From Syngnathus acus (lineage: Eukaryota > Chordata > Actinopteri > Syngnathiformes > Syngnathidae), in assembly GCF_901709675.1 (NCBI RefSeq), contig NC_051087.1, forward strand, positions 11,436,384-11,500,383: a stretch of 64,000 nt of DNA. The letters run 5' to 3'. The position numbers were made by a program, and so were the translations under genes. The notes beneath the pieces were generated by a model. The model made no database searches, was not told where the DNA came from, and worked only from the letters and a program-made list of their open reading frames with translations. This document shows, one piece after another, positions 11,588 to 24,066 of the stretch (within the stretch, counting starts at the first letter, position 1; every line of letters begins with the position of its first letter).

Positions 11588-11690
11588 CCATCCATTTTCT
11601 ATATTACATCTCATCATGATCGCAGGTGAGTTGGAGCCTATCCCAGCTGTTTTGGGGCAAAAGGAAGAGTACCCCCTAAACTGGTTAAAT
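11588..11690 (-). mobile_element. SINE-like repeat, 3'-end fragment
   Basis: CCATCCATTTTCTATA followed by GGTGAGTTGGAGCCTATCCC and CCCCTAAACTGGTT, the terminal third of the same repeat as at 6966 and 48499. Only the end far from the tRNA-like head is kept. Confidence 0.7.
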
Positions 11691-13982
11691 CATTCATAAT
11701 GATTTTTTTTCTTAAATATTTTAAATCTCTGGAGGTTAACTAAAAACATTTGGAAAGCGAAAAGATAGGGGCAACACATACTACATGTAAGTCATATTTA
11801 TTGATTTTCATCTAGATCATAGTCATGGTTGGATGAGATGTTCCATACTTTGGTACAATTGCATATTCTGAGTTATTGGCAAACGCTTGCTCCAAAGGTG
11901 TTGGAGCAAAATAGTCTGCTCACGACACAACCAACACGCAGATCCAAGTGAGTGAGTAGTACGTTCCCAAATATCGGAAAGATTTGTTTATTTTTTTAAC
12001 TCTTTTCTTTATTTCTCCAAAGAAGACAAAGGTTCAGGGTGAAGAGCAAGGAATGGGTTTGGGTCTTAACACCACGCTTGATCTTGGAATGTGGATAGAA
12101 GTGTGTGCACATGTGGCAGTGCTAACCTCTATTCAACCAGACTGCCCATTTTGTCAAACTGATGAAATGCATGAAGTAAAAAAATAATATTAGGATCTTA
12201 AATCTGTGATGATTACACTGACCACTATTAGGAACACTTGGATAAATTAATGATTAATTATTAAGCGCTGAATAAGCAGTTTTTGATGATGACAACTTTA
12301 TACTCCTAATAACCAAGCTCCAAGTAGTATATTTTTGCACATTTGCTGATTGTGCTCTGGAAGTGGATGGTATGAAATTGTGAAGATGTACCTGATCTTG
12401 TTGCTTCCAAAGTTGTTTCATTCACTGAAAAAACATGACCGTTCCACCTTATTGTACATTGTAAAACAAACAAGACATAAGCAAAAATAATGGTTACTGA
12501 TAGAAGTACGCAATTGCTTGAGCAAGCATCTTCATTTAGATTCATTTAGTTAGATATGCTTTTTTGCCCTCTTCCAAAATGTGGAGAGATACAAGGTCAG
12601 AGGCCAAAACTTGTTTTTGTGCACCCACCACACAGAGTGAGACAATAGATTTTGCCCTCTGGGCTTTAATTTCTTTGCCCTACTAAGCTCTTTGATATCT
12701 CTACCCCCAATCCAGCACTGACCTTGTTCTCCACATCCTTAACATCTTCCTCTATTTCCGAATATCTGCCCTCAAGATACATGTAGTCTAAATGTATAAA
12801 CATTTTAATTTTATGGCAATGAATGGGGAAGTTGTGGCATTGTACTTGTAGCAACATTTTTTAGGAAGATTAATCTGATTCCTGCAATTTCTTTTGGGCC
12901 ATTTTCTTTAAAATGGAGTTGATGATTTACACAATGCTAAAACATGTGGTGAGAATTAAAGGAACGCTATCTCAGTCACAGCCAGGGTGTTTGAACAGTT
13001 TGGCAGGAAGTAGCAAAGCTTTATGCATGTGAGACAGACACCAACCAACGTGTTTAATTTTAATAATGACATTAACATGTCGATAACTCATAAGAACATG
13101 GTCATACTATATTCAGCTAAAGGCAAGGAAGGCAATATAAACAAATTAAACTTTAAAAGGTGCCTATTCTGGCAAATCCCAAATGAACATACTGACATCC
13201 TCAATTCACCGAAAAGGTCTACAGGACTGTCAATCATGCTGCTCATTTGTCAATTGCATTGTTATTTCAAATTGCTGCCAAACTATACAACAGACTGCCT
13301 AATCACATGACAACAAGAAGCCATTGTGCTGTATTATGACTTTGAAGAAGGGTAGAGGCATCTTGCAATCAAAAGTCTGCCAGTCAAGAGCCAGTTATGC
13401 AAGATACGTATGTATGTGTAGGACACAGATGTGACCAGCCATGAAGTCATATGAAGTCAAGACTTCACACTTGACCGTTCGAGGATCTTATTGGGAAAAC
13501 AGAATATGGAGAAAACTGAATATCATTTAACTTCTGAAACACAATAAGTGCTGTAAAAAATATTCTTACCATAAAGTCAATCCCCGATCACTGACTCAAT
13601 GTGTTTAATGGTTAATTTTAAAATGTGCAGAATACTCATGCTATGTGCATCGTGGCCTACAGTTAATTCAGATTAAAAAAAATATATACCTCACTTACTG
13701 ATATTTTCAGGGCCCATTTTCATTGATTGTGGTACAACAGCTTATTATGAATGAAAGAATATGCATTATCTTTTATATATTATTAGAAGCAGGTGGCTCC
13801 AGAAAAAAAGCAAATCCAGAAAGAAAGCCGATTATGTGTTTGGAGCTGCAATTAGCCAGAAGGTGAGAGAGGAAAACAACAAACAGGCAGGGAAACTATT
13901 AGATACAGATAAAAGAAACAAAAAGAAGACAGAACAGAAACAGATGAAGTCAATACACTCTGAATTTAGTTGTCCAGTATGG
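11691..13982. other. no gene recognised
   Basis: Ordinary AT-rich DNA. No tandem repeat, inverted repeat or conserved protein word was noticed. Confidence 0.5.
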
Positions 13983-14018
13983 CTGCCCCCACGACCCGAC
14001 CCCGGATAAGCGGAAGAA
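13983..14018 (+). mobile_element. LINE 3'-terminal fragment
   Basis: CTGCCCCCACGACCCGACCC, continuing into CCGGATAAGCGGAAGAAG, is the end of the non-LTR retrotransposon ORF and tail found in longer form at 19041 and 47736. It encodes LPPRPDPG followed by a stop. This is a very short 5'-truncated copy. Confidence 0.65.
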
Positions 14019-14499
14019 GTTGCTGGGGTTTACAAAATAATGTTTGATGCCTTAAATAATTATTAAGACATAATATATGAGCAAATAGCTTTAAGACCAG
14101 GAAATGGTCATGTGTGGTAGAATTGTCTGACACATTGCTTAAAAAACGCACATCTGTCCGCCAATCAGATGATAGGACATCACAGGCACACCCGGGCTGC
14201 CTTTTAAAACTACCTCATGTTATTGAAAAGCACCTAAAAAGGGAAGAGCAAAGCCGTGTAGGTGTGGAATTGGTACATTGGAAAAGTGATTATAGTCGAC
14301 ATTCTGGAAATATCATGGACGTTTTGAGGAAAGACACAAAAGGCTGTTATGGTTATGAGACTGCTTCTGTGATTGCTTTTTTTTTAGAGGTCATGGCTCT
14401 TAGCACCCTTTTCTTCAACCTCAATGCCACCTCTGCAGGACTTGAAATTTCCGAATTCAATAAAATACTTGACTAAATAATGCCTTCTTTCTTATTTAT

Positions 14500-14848
14500 T
14501 TAGCAAACAGTAAGACTTATCTGACATCGTGTGTCACCAGCAGCATACCTTGCAATCACAGTAAATGGCTTAGGTCTGTCAACCCATTCAAAGTGAGGAA
14601 AAAGTATGGTGCTGCATTTATGTCTTTTAGTTGCGTTTCCTCCAATTGATTTCCCATCATAAAAGTACACTGGTGAACAGTTCTTGCTGAGAGAGGCATG
14701 ACTTGTACTCATCAAAAGGTCCATATGCCACATCAAGCATGGATGATGCATACTCGCCATTTGTCAACGACTCTCCATTTCTTACTGCTTGCTGCTCAAG
14801 AACCAACATAACTAGACAAATTACAGTCACTTTATTGAATCCATACAT
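14500..14848 (-). CDS. candidate small secreted cysteine-containing protein (two exons or one frameshift)
   Basis: Read on the minus strand. The ATG at 14848 opens a typical signal peptide: MYGFNK, then a hydrophobic VTVICLVMLVL core, then EQQA. A second frame (to TAA at 14500-14502) encodes NCSPVYFYDGKSIGG, an NAT N-glycosylation sequon, and later ARYAAGDTRC and QISLTVC, giving four cysteines in the last 60 residues. The two frames join without a stop if a 67-nt intron (14753-14687, GTATGC...CTCTCTCAG) is removed, predicting 93 residues. A 103-nt intron (14785-14683, GTAAGA...CAAG) predicts 81. A simple frameshift in a pseudogene is the alternative. AATAAA overlaps the stop region, and a TATA-like ATATAAA lies about 116 bp upstream of the ATG. 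I recognise no family. The signals are seen; the gene model is inferred. Confidence 0.4.
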
Positions 14849-14963
14849 AGTGTTGCTGTTGACTCGCTTGTACTCTGCACAGTAGTTCTTGGCATGCCTC
14901 CTTTCCTGTTCTCCCCTGCTGAATATTTTGATTCAAGTTGCATGGTGTGTGTCAAAATGCCAG

Positions 14964-14970
14964 TTTATAT
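14964..14970 (-). promoter_or_regulatory. TATA-like box for the minus-strand candidate gene
   Basis: ATATAAA on the minus strand, inside GGTCAAATATAAACTGG. A start about 30 bp downstream would give a 5'UTR of roughly 90 nt before the ATG at 14848. In AT-rich DNA such a word is common, so its value is only positional. Confidence 0.25.
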
Positions 14971-14999
14971 TTGACCATTTCATCAAGGAAATTTGATCA

Positions 15000-16182
15000 T
15001 TGCATATTAGACACACTGCAGAACCCGCTCTACTCCACAAAGGCTAATTATTTTGTCCTCTCTTAAAAAAAGAGGGCATTTTATTGACCTCACAACAAGC
15101 CAAGTCATCATGCAATGAAAATAGCATTTTGGTGTCAGACCTTTCTGTACCAGGAAGGATAGCTGGCATTGCATACATTAGATGGAATGCATGGAATCGT
15201 TTATATTAAAAATACTACTATAATGCTGATATCTATGATACTTTACTTTAAAATGTCTGCAGAATTGTTCATAATTTATGGTGTTGAGAAATGCCAGCTA
15301 AGATTTATTTGCAGGCTAGATGTAGATATCAAATAAGTCTCATCTGACTTGTGGACTATATGTTCTTGACCACTGGTAGAAGTTTATTCTCACTCACAGT
15401 GTTGGAGCCAATTTAGTTTCCTTGGTTTAAATTCTTATTTTTGTTTAAGATTTGCTGGCCTTGGGCCATGGACTTTTATTTGACAAAGCCTTTGGTCACC
15501 TGGTTAGTCACCTGATCAGTCACCTGATCAGGTAAATATGGTTGCTCCCACTCCCGCTCAAAGGCCGCTTCAAACTACTTCAATCCTGCCCAAGCTTGTA
15601 TTTTTTTGGAACTTGAAAACTTTGAACTTAGAAAAAAAACTTTAGTTTACTTCTTGGAACCCTTTATGTTGAAACCTTAGTTGGATTACAAACAATTTGG
15701 ATTTGCACTTGTGTGCCACCTGCTTGCCTACCTGCCATTCCCCCTCTCCCCTTCCCTTGCCTGGCCTACCACCCTTGCCTGCCTGCCATTGCCACTCTCC
15801 CTCTGCCTGCATGCCTGCTTGCCTCCATTTTGGACATTCTACCTCCACCTTCAAAAAGGTATGAGCAACAGCTGACACAGTGTTTTAAGACGAGCATGTG
15901 ACAAGAACTATACAACATCTAACCTTTGAAATTTAAACTGAACTGAAACTGACACTCACACACAGGCTCAATGACAATCAGTTAGGGATTTTATAATTTT
16001 CAACGCTAAGAAAAAAGAATATAAGCGTACACATTTATCCCCAAAATGTTATCTTGAAAAATATTAATGGAACGTAGTTATTCACATTTATATTATGATA
16101 CAGAAGATCGATAAGGGCAAGCAGGAGAGGCAGAGCCTCACTGTCTCTTCCCATGGATGTGAAGATAGAGGGGAAAAAAACC
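15000..16182. other. no gene; short tandem repeat and pyrimidine-rich tract
   Basis: A 12-bp direct repeat GTCACCTGATCA occurs twice at 15507-15530. A C/T-rich CCTGCC-containing tract at 15719-15834 produces open frames on both strands (PLPLSLCLHA and similar) that reflect composition only. Confidence 0.6.
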
Positions 16183-16712
16183 TACCGTAATTTCTGGACA
16201 ATAAGCTGCTACTTTTTGCTCAAGTTTTGAAATCTTGTCATCCGGTGCAGCCTATCTATGGATTTTTGTGATGACATGACTTATACACTCATAAAATGGC
16301 TGTGGACCTTTGTTGTGCGGCACCGCTTTGCTGGCCGGAGGGATATGTGACACGGTCACTGGGGAGAAGAGTGGTGTGTTGATCACATGTCCATCCGCCA
16401 GCTAAATAGTGCCGTATAAGTGACACAAAGAAGAGACAGAATGAGAGCAAGACGGACATTACTGAAGAAAGGAAGTTTTTATACACAAACCCTCATTGTG
16501 GGAGACAAAAGAAGTGCATAGGATGCCGCTTTTAAGTTAAAGGGAGTCGATTTGGCTCTTAACATGCACTATAGAGGTTTCTTCCGGTCACTGGGGGCAC
16601 TGGGCTAATGTTGATGACATTTTGTGTTGTCACCCTTTTCTTTTTTTATTTCCTGGTCACGTCTACTCTGGAGCTATACGTGTAGCTTGCTAGTTTAATG
16701 TAACTTAGGGCT

Positions 16713-16907
16713 TTGTGCATGAATAAAATTAGCATGAACAGACCCTCATCATGGAAAATGCTAGAAGAAATGCATAAGAGCGACAACAAAAGAAAGACTG
16801 AGAAAGTGTGTGGCGAAGTATATCTGATGCTATTCCAATCGGACACTGAGGAGGAAGACTTCGATGGTTTCAGTGCACAGGAGGAAGATGAAGATGGCTC
16901 TCAGTGA
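16713..16907 (+). pseudogene. transposase tail fragment with acidic C-terminus
   Basis: A 64-codon frame whose second half contains LMLFQSDTEEEDFDGF, then SAQEEDEDGSQ and TGA at 16905-16907. The LFxSDTxxxDFxGF core is shared with 5613-5726 and 41793-41931, so this part is former transposase coding sequence. The first half (MCMNKISMNRPSSWK...) has no counterpart in the other two copies and may be non-coding. No catalytic domain remains. The extra EEDEDGSQ extension is specific to this subfamily. Confidence 0.6.
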
Positions 16908-17062
16908 CTTTTACTGGTATGTTTTTTGAACCAGCCTTGTTAGTGCTGCGCTACCGTGTTGCTGCTTTGTTACCGCCGTGTCTCAGTGACTTTTACCGGT
17001 ATGTTTTTTTATCCAGCCCTATTGGTGCTGTGTTACTTCCATGTTGCTGCGGTATTACTGCT
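16899..17062. repeat. 82-bp imperfect tandem duplication
   Basis: TCTCAGTGACTTTTACTGGT at 16899 recurs at 16981 with one change, and the following bases (ATGTTTTTT, CCAGCC, GTGCTG) also match. It lies just after the coding tail of the transposon, the same relative place where the first long copy carries its 118-bp repeat. Confidence 0.8.
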
Positions 17063-17343
17063 GCGTCACAGGCAGTGTTTGGAAAGGAATGTTAAGGGAT
17101 GTTATTAAAACTTTAAAAAGGCTTTCTGTGTATCGTCTTTCTTTGTAAATAACTCGCATGCCCATACGGCTTTTAGTACAGTGCGGCTTATTTATGAAAA
17201 AGACAAAAAATTCACCTAATTTTTGCTCATGAGGCTTATAGTCCAGAAATTACGGTAATAATAATAATAATAAAGGGGGACCTGTAGAAGATTGTCAACA
17301 GCTGTCAACATAGTTTACAGAGAAAGTACAGTATTTGGTGTGT

Positions 17344-17525
17344 TTATCTCACCTGATGGTAGATGTTAGTGGACCAAGTGAAACTTTGGAAGTTGAAGCT
17401 TTGCACTCTCTCCATTGATACAGAGGGCGTTGTGCTCTTTTATTTTCCAGGGTCCATGATACCCTCCTTGATCTTTACTGTGTCCAGGTTCAGGTGGTTT
17501 CAAACCATTGCCTTAGAGCAGGGAA
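17344..17525 (-). mobile_element. LINE reverse-transcriptase fragment, minus strand
   Basis: Minus-strand translation gives NHLNLDTVKIKEGIMDPGK, a stop, then STTPSVSMERVQSFNF and FTWSTNIYHQ. This corresponds to the palm/thumb region of jockey/CR1/L2-type LINE RTs, normally like NxLxLNxxKTKExxVDFRR, then VERVxSFKFLG, then LTWS. At least two in-frame stops show it is dead. The strong acceptor-like word before 17449 on the plus strand is coincidental to this relic. Confidence 0.7.
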
Positions 17526-19040
17526 CTGAGGACAAATAGTCAATAAATTATTCAAATGGTCAGAAATGTATTTGGTGGTTGAAATTAGAGTGGTTAGCAT
17601 TGCACTGTTCACACCAAAAAGTGGCTCTTGTGCCCTTTACATGCGGCTAGCAAGACAATCTGAGAGATTTTGTTTACCAGTTTTGTAGCTGCTGAAGATT
17701 TGAATCTATTTTGTTGCAGAATGTTTAACAACAAATCACACTTTGAAAGTGTTAACGGTGGAGCATGATTTTGTGTATTATAACAAAGGATTTATAATAA
17801 TAACCTGGTTTAAATAAAAACAAGAGATAACAAGGAGGTGAAGCCTTACTATAAAACTATAAAACAGAACTTAACTAATTAAAGTTTAGACCAAATAACA
17901 GCACAAACACAATTAACATGATTTAAAAAAAATAAAAAAAAATTTAACTCCACTGAGGCATACATACATCATTGTCGTAGTACATCAATTACATTTCAGT
18001 GCCTCACTGAGCACCATTGTGTTAGATTCAAAGCGTCCCACAGGAATTTCCTTGAGCCAGATAAACTATTACAGATAAGAGACGTAAATACAATGTTCCT
18101 TTTAGATCTGAGAAGACCACTAGTGTACCATTAAAGATAACTATGAGCGTGGCACAATGCACGCATAAAGACTCCCTACTTCTCTAACCTTCTTATAATT
18201 TGTCACATGCTGAGCAATTCATAAAACTCACCATCTTGGATTTGCACTGTAATTAAAACCACTCACATACAGAGCATACAATTATGCAGTACTGTAGTGA
18301 TCATATTCTTTTGTGATGTGAATTCCTCAGCACAGCAGTGCACAGCAGTAAATTTGTAAATCATTTCAATGCTAACAAGTCACCAGTGGCTTATGTAATG
18401 GGTTTTAGATTTATTCGAGGACATGGCACATGCTTGGAGGTAGAATGTGTGTGTCAGTCTATCCCAAGGAAGTAGGATCCAATTAAATTTTTCATGAGAT
18501 TAAACCCAGTACGTTTTCAAGCTACCAACATAATCAATGAATAATTAGACCCTTAATCCCTTTACATACTGAGTAAAATGAATCACGGAAATAATGCTTA
18601 ATTCTAGTTCCGCCATACTTATGTGTCACTTGGGTACATTGTTGAGTGGGTTTTGTTTTCATCACTTGTGACATACATTGCATTGTAATGTCACATGAAA
18701 GTCTCAGTGAGAAAAGGTGCAAGTGCGTCAACTGCCAGCGGGGTGTTTTGTAAGCACCACCTCCTCCCATGTCTTCAAAGCTTCAGGGGACACCCATATA
18801 CTCAGTTTGTGCATCATTACTGAGAGAGATAAGACATTCTCGTTGTAGTTTGAACTCTTTAAGACTCTTTGAAACTCTGTTAGCTTTTTTATGTGATATC
18901 GGTTCACAAAATCAGCTTAATTCTCCCAAAAATAAAATTGAGCTCTTCATATATTCTAATCCCATACTTAACTCCCTCAAAATGATGTATAATAAAAGGC
19001 AGTACTTGAATAATTGACACAAAGTTACAGCAATTTCAAT
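17526..19040. other. no gene recognised
   Basis: AT-rich DNA with an A-rich stretch at 17921-17943. No protein words or repeat families noticed. Confidence 0.5.
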
Positions 19041-19396
19041 TTCGGCTGAAATGGTTTTCCTTCGCAGGGCGTCTGGGCTCTTAGAAATAAAGTGAGAAAC
19101 ATGGTCACCCGAGAGGGGCTCAGAGTCAAGCCGCTGCTACTCCGTATTGAGACGAGCTAGATGAGGTGGCTCAAGCATCTTGTTAGGATACCACCTGGAC
19201 GCCTTCCTGGTGAGGTGTTCCTCCAGGCATGTCCTAACGGCAGGAGGTCCTGGGGGCGACCCAGTACACTCTGGAGAGACTATGTCTCCCGGCTAGCCTG
19301 GGAAGATCCCGGGGTTCTTTTTTCCTGCTGAAGCTGCCGGCCCGCGGCTCGACCTTGTAAAGGCGGTGGATAACGGATACATGGATAGATGGATGA
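19041..19396 (+). mobile_element. LINE 3' ORF fragment, plus strand
   Basis: Translation gives EGLRVKPLLLRIETS, an in-frame TAG, MRWLKHLVRIPPGRLPGEVF, then WGRPSTLWRDYVSRLAWE. This matches the fish LINE C-terminus MRWLGHLVRMPPGRLPGEVF...TRWRDYVSRLAWE (remembered consensus; RTE-like RWLGH motif). It ends in GGCGGTGGATAACGGATACATGGATAGATGG. The 5' truncation, in-frame stop and divergence show an old inactive insertion. Confidence 0.8.
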
Positions 19397-22362
19397 AATG
19401 ATGATCTTGTAGTTAAATGTTTAACAGACAAATAAATCATAGAAAGCAAACATGTCATTATAGTCAGGGATACCTGTAAAGGATTGTTGAAGGTTGTTAG
19501 TATATAGTAGTATAATTTATAAATATGACCTGAAAGTGGAAATGGAAATTCACTCAATTTGCTGCAATAATTTAATTATTTTTAGTAGTCAGCAGGTCAT
19601 AAATTGATAATGAAGTATTTCTGATGATGTTTATAAATAGTTTTCAGATGTATGCATTTCACTAGAAACTTTGCATTTTTTATCATTTCTTTTTATTATT
19701 ATTTTTTTTTTTTGTGGTGTTGGGGGTGGGGGGGGCAGCCAAAATGTAGTCGAGCTAGCAGGCTTCTGTGCTTCTGGCAGTGCCACAAATGCTCATGCTT
19801 TTTTCCCCACTGTCTGCAAGCATTATGACATCTGGAGTTTCATGCTTGGATATTCAGAACCTGTCTTGATTTAAGTATTCCTCCACCCACCACACCTAGA
19901 TTATTCTCATGATGTTTCACACTCATGAAACCATGGCCACAGCTTTTCCTCATATAATTGCTCTGGCCTAGTTAGATTTATCCCACCCAGTGTGAAAAGT
20001 AATGCACAAGCTTAATGCATTCATGTTACTGTTATTTCTTTATGCTATTTTAAGAATGTGCTTGGCCAGGCTGTGTACACCCCTGATCTAAGGTATTGGC
20101 TTGTGTGGCCTTATCTATACTAAAACATCTTTTGAAAATCTGTGCCAAGTCTCAGCAAGTGAGCAGTTGGACTGCTCCAAAACTCAGCGAGAAAGAAATC
20201 TGTCAGTCCCAATTGCCAGACTCTGACTGATTGTGTTGGTGTCAGTGGTCACTGTCATTGTCCTGTCGCAGCGACATAGCAGATGGACAGAATCTCCCCC
20301 GGGGAGAGCAGACTAGGGCTTGTACAAGAGGCAGCGAGAAGAAAAAAGAAAGAGATAACTGTGAGGTTAAAAAAAAAAAAGTTGAAATGATTGTATTTTG
20401 GGATTTTAAGAACAGAGAGAAGTTTAGATCTATTGTAAGTACAGAAGAAGCAGGTAAGAAGAAAAATGATTAATAATCGACCAGAAGGGCCTTGGCGCAA
20501 TATCAAAACGGTTGGAAACTTAGCAGAATGTACAATACAGTTTTTGTGGAAAAGTTGGGGTTTGATAGAGGTCATCTGTCACAAGAAAGTGGAATGATTG
20601 ACAAATCTGTGGATTGTGGTAGAATTTGATCCTGTTCTCTTATGTCTACGGATGACTGGAGACATTTGGAGACAGTAGGGCAATACTCCATTTAGTCAGT
20701 GACGGTAATGAACCAGCCAATGTTTATTCTTTGTAGTGATCCTGTGTTTTTCTATGTTCAGCGGCCTTCTGACCTCTCCTTGCAGTCTTGTCTGGAAAAT
20801 GTAAATTGTGTCAGTCATTGAGAACAAAATATTCCTCCAAACTAATTATTCAGTATAACTCTTCCAGTTTAATTTACTGCCATCAAGCTGTCACTTCGAT
20901 AATAGTACACTTCAAATAAATAAACAGTTTCCTAACGTGTATTTATTGAACTATATACAATCACATAAACTAGCGTTTTTTTTTTTTTTATGACTTGCTA
21001 TTACATGATGACAATTTACACTTTCTTCAGCTTTAAATGTTGAAATCAAATACAGATTATCATTAACTGTAACAAAGGTTTAGTGTTGAAATGATCTAAA
21101 AAGCTCTCAAACATAATACAAGAGGTTACAGATGCTGCAGAGTTAATAGTTATAGAATCTACTCAAACATATGTGGCAAACAACTGATTTTGTATTTATT
21201 CCACAAATAATTGACTAGTCCCATATGCACTGCAATTACCATCTTTCTGGACATATGTTCTTCACATAAAGCCATCCATCCATTTTCCGAACGATCATAA
21301 TTTATTCTTTCCAGCTGCTTCCCACCTATTTCATTTGTGACAATGGCCACCAAATGAATACAATATGCTTAAAGCTGCTTGAACCTCCCTTGTCACACAA
21401 GTCATTATTATTATTATTATTTAGGAAAACTGTTCACTAATTTGCTGGGAGCAACGGACTTAAATGGAATTAAAATGACTATTGATGGATATTTCAGCAA
21501 TATTGTCCAGATCATCACCATTGTGTCATATATACTCAGTAATAATACAACATTCTCTTTAAACCAATGTTGTTCCATATAGAATGGATCAGCTCATCAA
21601 GGACATCAAGTTGGAGTGTCTGCAATTCATTTCATCTCAGTGTACAATTTCTACAGTTTGGTAAAGTTACAATTTGGGAAATACTAAATCCTGCACTGAA
21701 CAAACATCATGTCCAGCATACTTCAGTTCCCTTTCATCTAGTATAGTAATAGATTGTTCAATGTGCGTGGTACTGTTTGGTATTCTGGATGTCTGTAATC
21801 TCCCAGCATGGGTGAACGTTCCTCCAAATGGTTGTCAGATAATCATATTCAGTAGCAGCAGAGAACAGTGAAATGATTCCAAGTGTACAGATACAGTATG
21901 TGTTAGGCCAGAGCAAGCGAATGTTTGTTGCTTTTATGTGAAGATGGTAATTACATTCCTGAGCAGCTCAGATGAAGACGTTTTTTTATTCTCGGGTCCT
22001 TTAAAAAATTGTAAGTGGAGCGGAACGAATTGTTCTCAGCATGCAACTTAGAACGGACACACCTTCAACAGCATAGTCAAAGGAGACGAGCGTGACCAGT
22101 GACAAAGTTATGATGTAAATATATGAGACAAGATTTCGTATTCCAAAGTAGCAAGCAAGGTATGAGGACAATATTAAATTGTGCTATAAAATGGCTATTT
22201 CGGTTTTTACCTGCAGCACAGTTTTAAGACAAATCTGATACGTCCTTTTATTCATCCGTCTGTCTGTCAGTCCATCCGTCCATCAATCCATTTATCCCGT
22301 TGCACTTCTCGTAGTGTGTTTTTATAGTTTTATTATTCGTTTTATTAATTTCATTATCCATT
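19397..22362. other. no gene recognised
   Basis: Contains a T/G-rich tract at 19686-19737, a purine-rich stretch near 20325-20460 and a (TTA)n run at 21403-21421. Open frames are short and without domain signatures. Confidence 0.5.
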
Positions 22363-22489
22363 GACCCATCCATCCATCTGTACCGCTTATCCCCAGGGGA
22401 GTCGCGGGCGTGCTGGAGCCTATCCCAGTCATCATCAGGCAGTAGGCGGGGGACACCCTGAACTGGTTGCCAGCCAATCGCAAAGCACT
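22363..22489 (-). mobile_element. SINE-like repeat fragment, minus strand
   Basis: CCATCCATCTGTACCGCTTATCC, then GTGCTGGAGCCTATCCCAG, GGCAGTAGGCGGGGGACACC and TTGCCAGCCAATCGC, the terminal half of the repeat at 48499. The head half is absent. Confidence 0.82.
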
Positions 22490-23742
22490 GGTTAAATTAT
22501 TCATTTCTTTTTAGATTGCATTATTTGTTTTTTCCTGAAGGAAAACTTAATCATATAAAGATCCATTTCCATTGTGCTTGCATTTATAAATTATAGATTG
22601 ATGACAAAAAAAAAGGATCACAGATCAAAATCTGTGTCATAGGGATACACAAACAATGAACCACAGTAATGTGAAAACGTCAATCATTATTCATACGCTA
22701 TTCAGATATTTATCTTGGGGGTGGACATGAGGCGACACTGACAGCTCCTGTGTGTCATCTAAAATGTTTTCAGTTTATATTCACTTTTATAAGAAAAAAG
22801 CATAACGAAGAAGCAGATATACACACAAACACTGTCAGCTTTAATCATTGAGAGGATTCATCTACCCTGCACCGGCATCGACACATTAGACCCGGAGGGT
22901 CACCAACAGAACCCTAACATTGAAATTGATTTGTTTTGCATTGATTGTTGTCCACACTAACTGTATATCACTTGTATGTTATTTGCTAATATCCAATTTT
23001 CTCTCACATTTCTCCACATTTGATTTTGGAAAACTGGCTTCCCCAGAAAATATGGCAATTTTTGTTTAGAAAAACTGAAAAAAAATGAATCGTACATTTA
23101 AAAGAAATTATGAGAAAACTTTCTGCAAAAGCTTCACCTTTCCCTTTTCTTTTCTCCCCTTGTCCTCCATACTTGCCTTCTATTATCCTTCTATTCTAAT
23201 AATTCTAATTAAGTTCAGACAACTAAACATGCCAGCTCTAAAAGCAGCAGATAGATATGAGGAAATTGGTTAATTTGCACGATAATAAATGCAGGTTTAA
23301 GCCCATATAAAGCCTATTAACATTTGAATGATACAAGGGCTTTATCTCGAAAGTGGGTGCTTATCCAAGGAGGTTTCTGAATAGATGTGCAGAGAACCAC
23401 AGTCATGTCTGCCTTTCTGCATCCCTCATTACATTTCCATCCAACTTTATTGCAAATGTCAATGGAATCTCATGAAAATCATGAAGGACAATTTGAGCTT
23501 GTGCCTAATTTAATGGGTGGGAATGATTGTGTTGGCAATAGGGAAGGAGATATGGCTAAATCTGTGAATGATGATGAAATACAGAAAGAAATGTCATGAT
23601 ATATGCACGCCTCTCTTACAACCATTACATTTATTTTATTTTATCAATGAAACATTCAAACACAAGGGAAGAAAATGGACTTGAGCAGCAGTTGTCCTTG
23701 TATATCATTAAGCCATCCTACCAGGAAGAATTAAGTAGCAGC
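22490..23742. other. no gene recognised
   Basis: Ordinary AT-rich DNA. A poly-A run lies near 22604-22613. Confidence 0.5.
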
Positions 23743-23900
23743 TTTGGAGCCTATACCAGCTCTCTTGGTAGGCAGGGTACACCCTCAACTGGTTGCCAGC
23801 CAGTTTCACAGCACTTATAGAGACGAACAACCAGCCACATGGACAATGTCACTGAGCAAGAATTGATGCCACACTGCCTGCAAGTCACAAGCGAATGCAC
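23743..23900 (-). mobile_element. degenerate SINE-like repeat
   Basis: TTTGGAGCCTATACCAGC, GGCAGGGTACACCCTCAACT, TTGCCAGCCAG and GAGACGAACAACCAGCCAC in the expected order, with many substitutions relative to the 48499 copy. It is older than most copies here. Confidence 0.65.
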
Positions 23901-24052
23901 CCCTACACCATCAGCAACTGGAGAAAATCCAAATAATTCAAAACATATTTTAAAAAAAAAAAAATCTACAAATATACCAATAATCCATGTGTGCCAAAAT
24001 GCAAATATGCAGGGGATGTGTGCGTAATTTTGAGTTGTTGTATCAGCATTCA

Positions 24053-24066
24053 CCACTAGATGGCAG
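24053..24066 (+). promoter_or_regulatory. CTCF-like motif
   Basis: CCACTAGATGGCAG fits the CTCF core CCASYAGRKGGCRS at every position (consensus from family knowledge). A perfect core occurs by chance now and then in 64 kb, so occupancy is not implied. Confidence 0.35.

Larger units (their letters stand above)
16183..17257 (+). mobile_element. long diverged copy of the palindromic-end transposon
   Basis: TACCGTAATTTCTGGACAATA at the left and its inverted counterpart (TATAGTCCAGAAATTACGGTA) at the right, with TA at both edges. The termini differ from copies A-C by several bases (CTGGAC for TCGGAC), so it is a separate subfamily. The interior contains an acidic coding tail (16713-16907), an 82-bp imperfect tandem duplication beginning at 16899 and 16981, and a 3'UTR-like stretch near 17090-17150 resembling 6083-6120 in the first long copy. 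At 1.07 kb it is a non-autonomous derivative. Confidence 0.85.

Noticed and set aside
14114-14476. 120-codon plus-strand frame ending near AATAAA at 14459
   Set aside because: No domain or signal recognised, and it lies in the likely downstream flank of the minus-strand candidate; considered chance.
17430-17480. Strong plus-strand splice acceptor near 17449
   Set aside because: It lies inside a minus-strand LINE reverse-transcriptase relic, so the pyrimidine tract is incidental.
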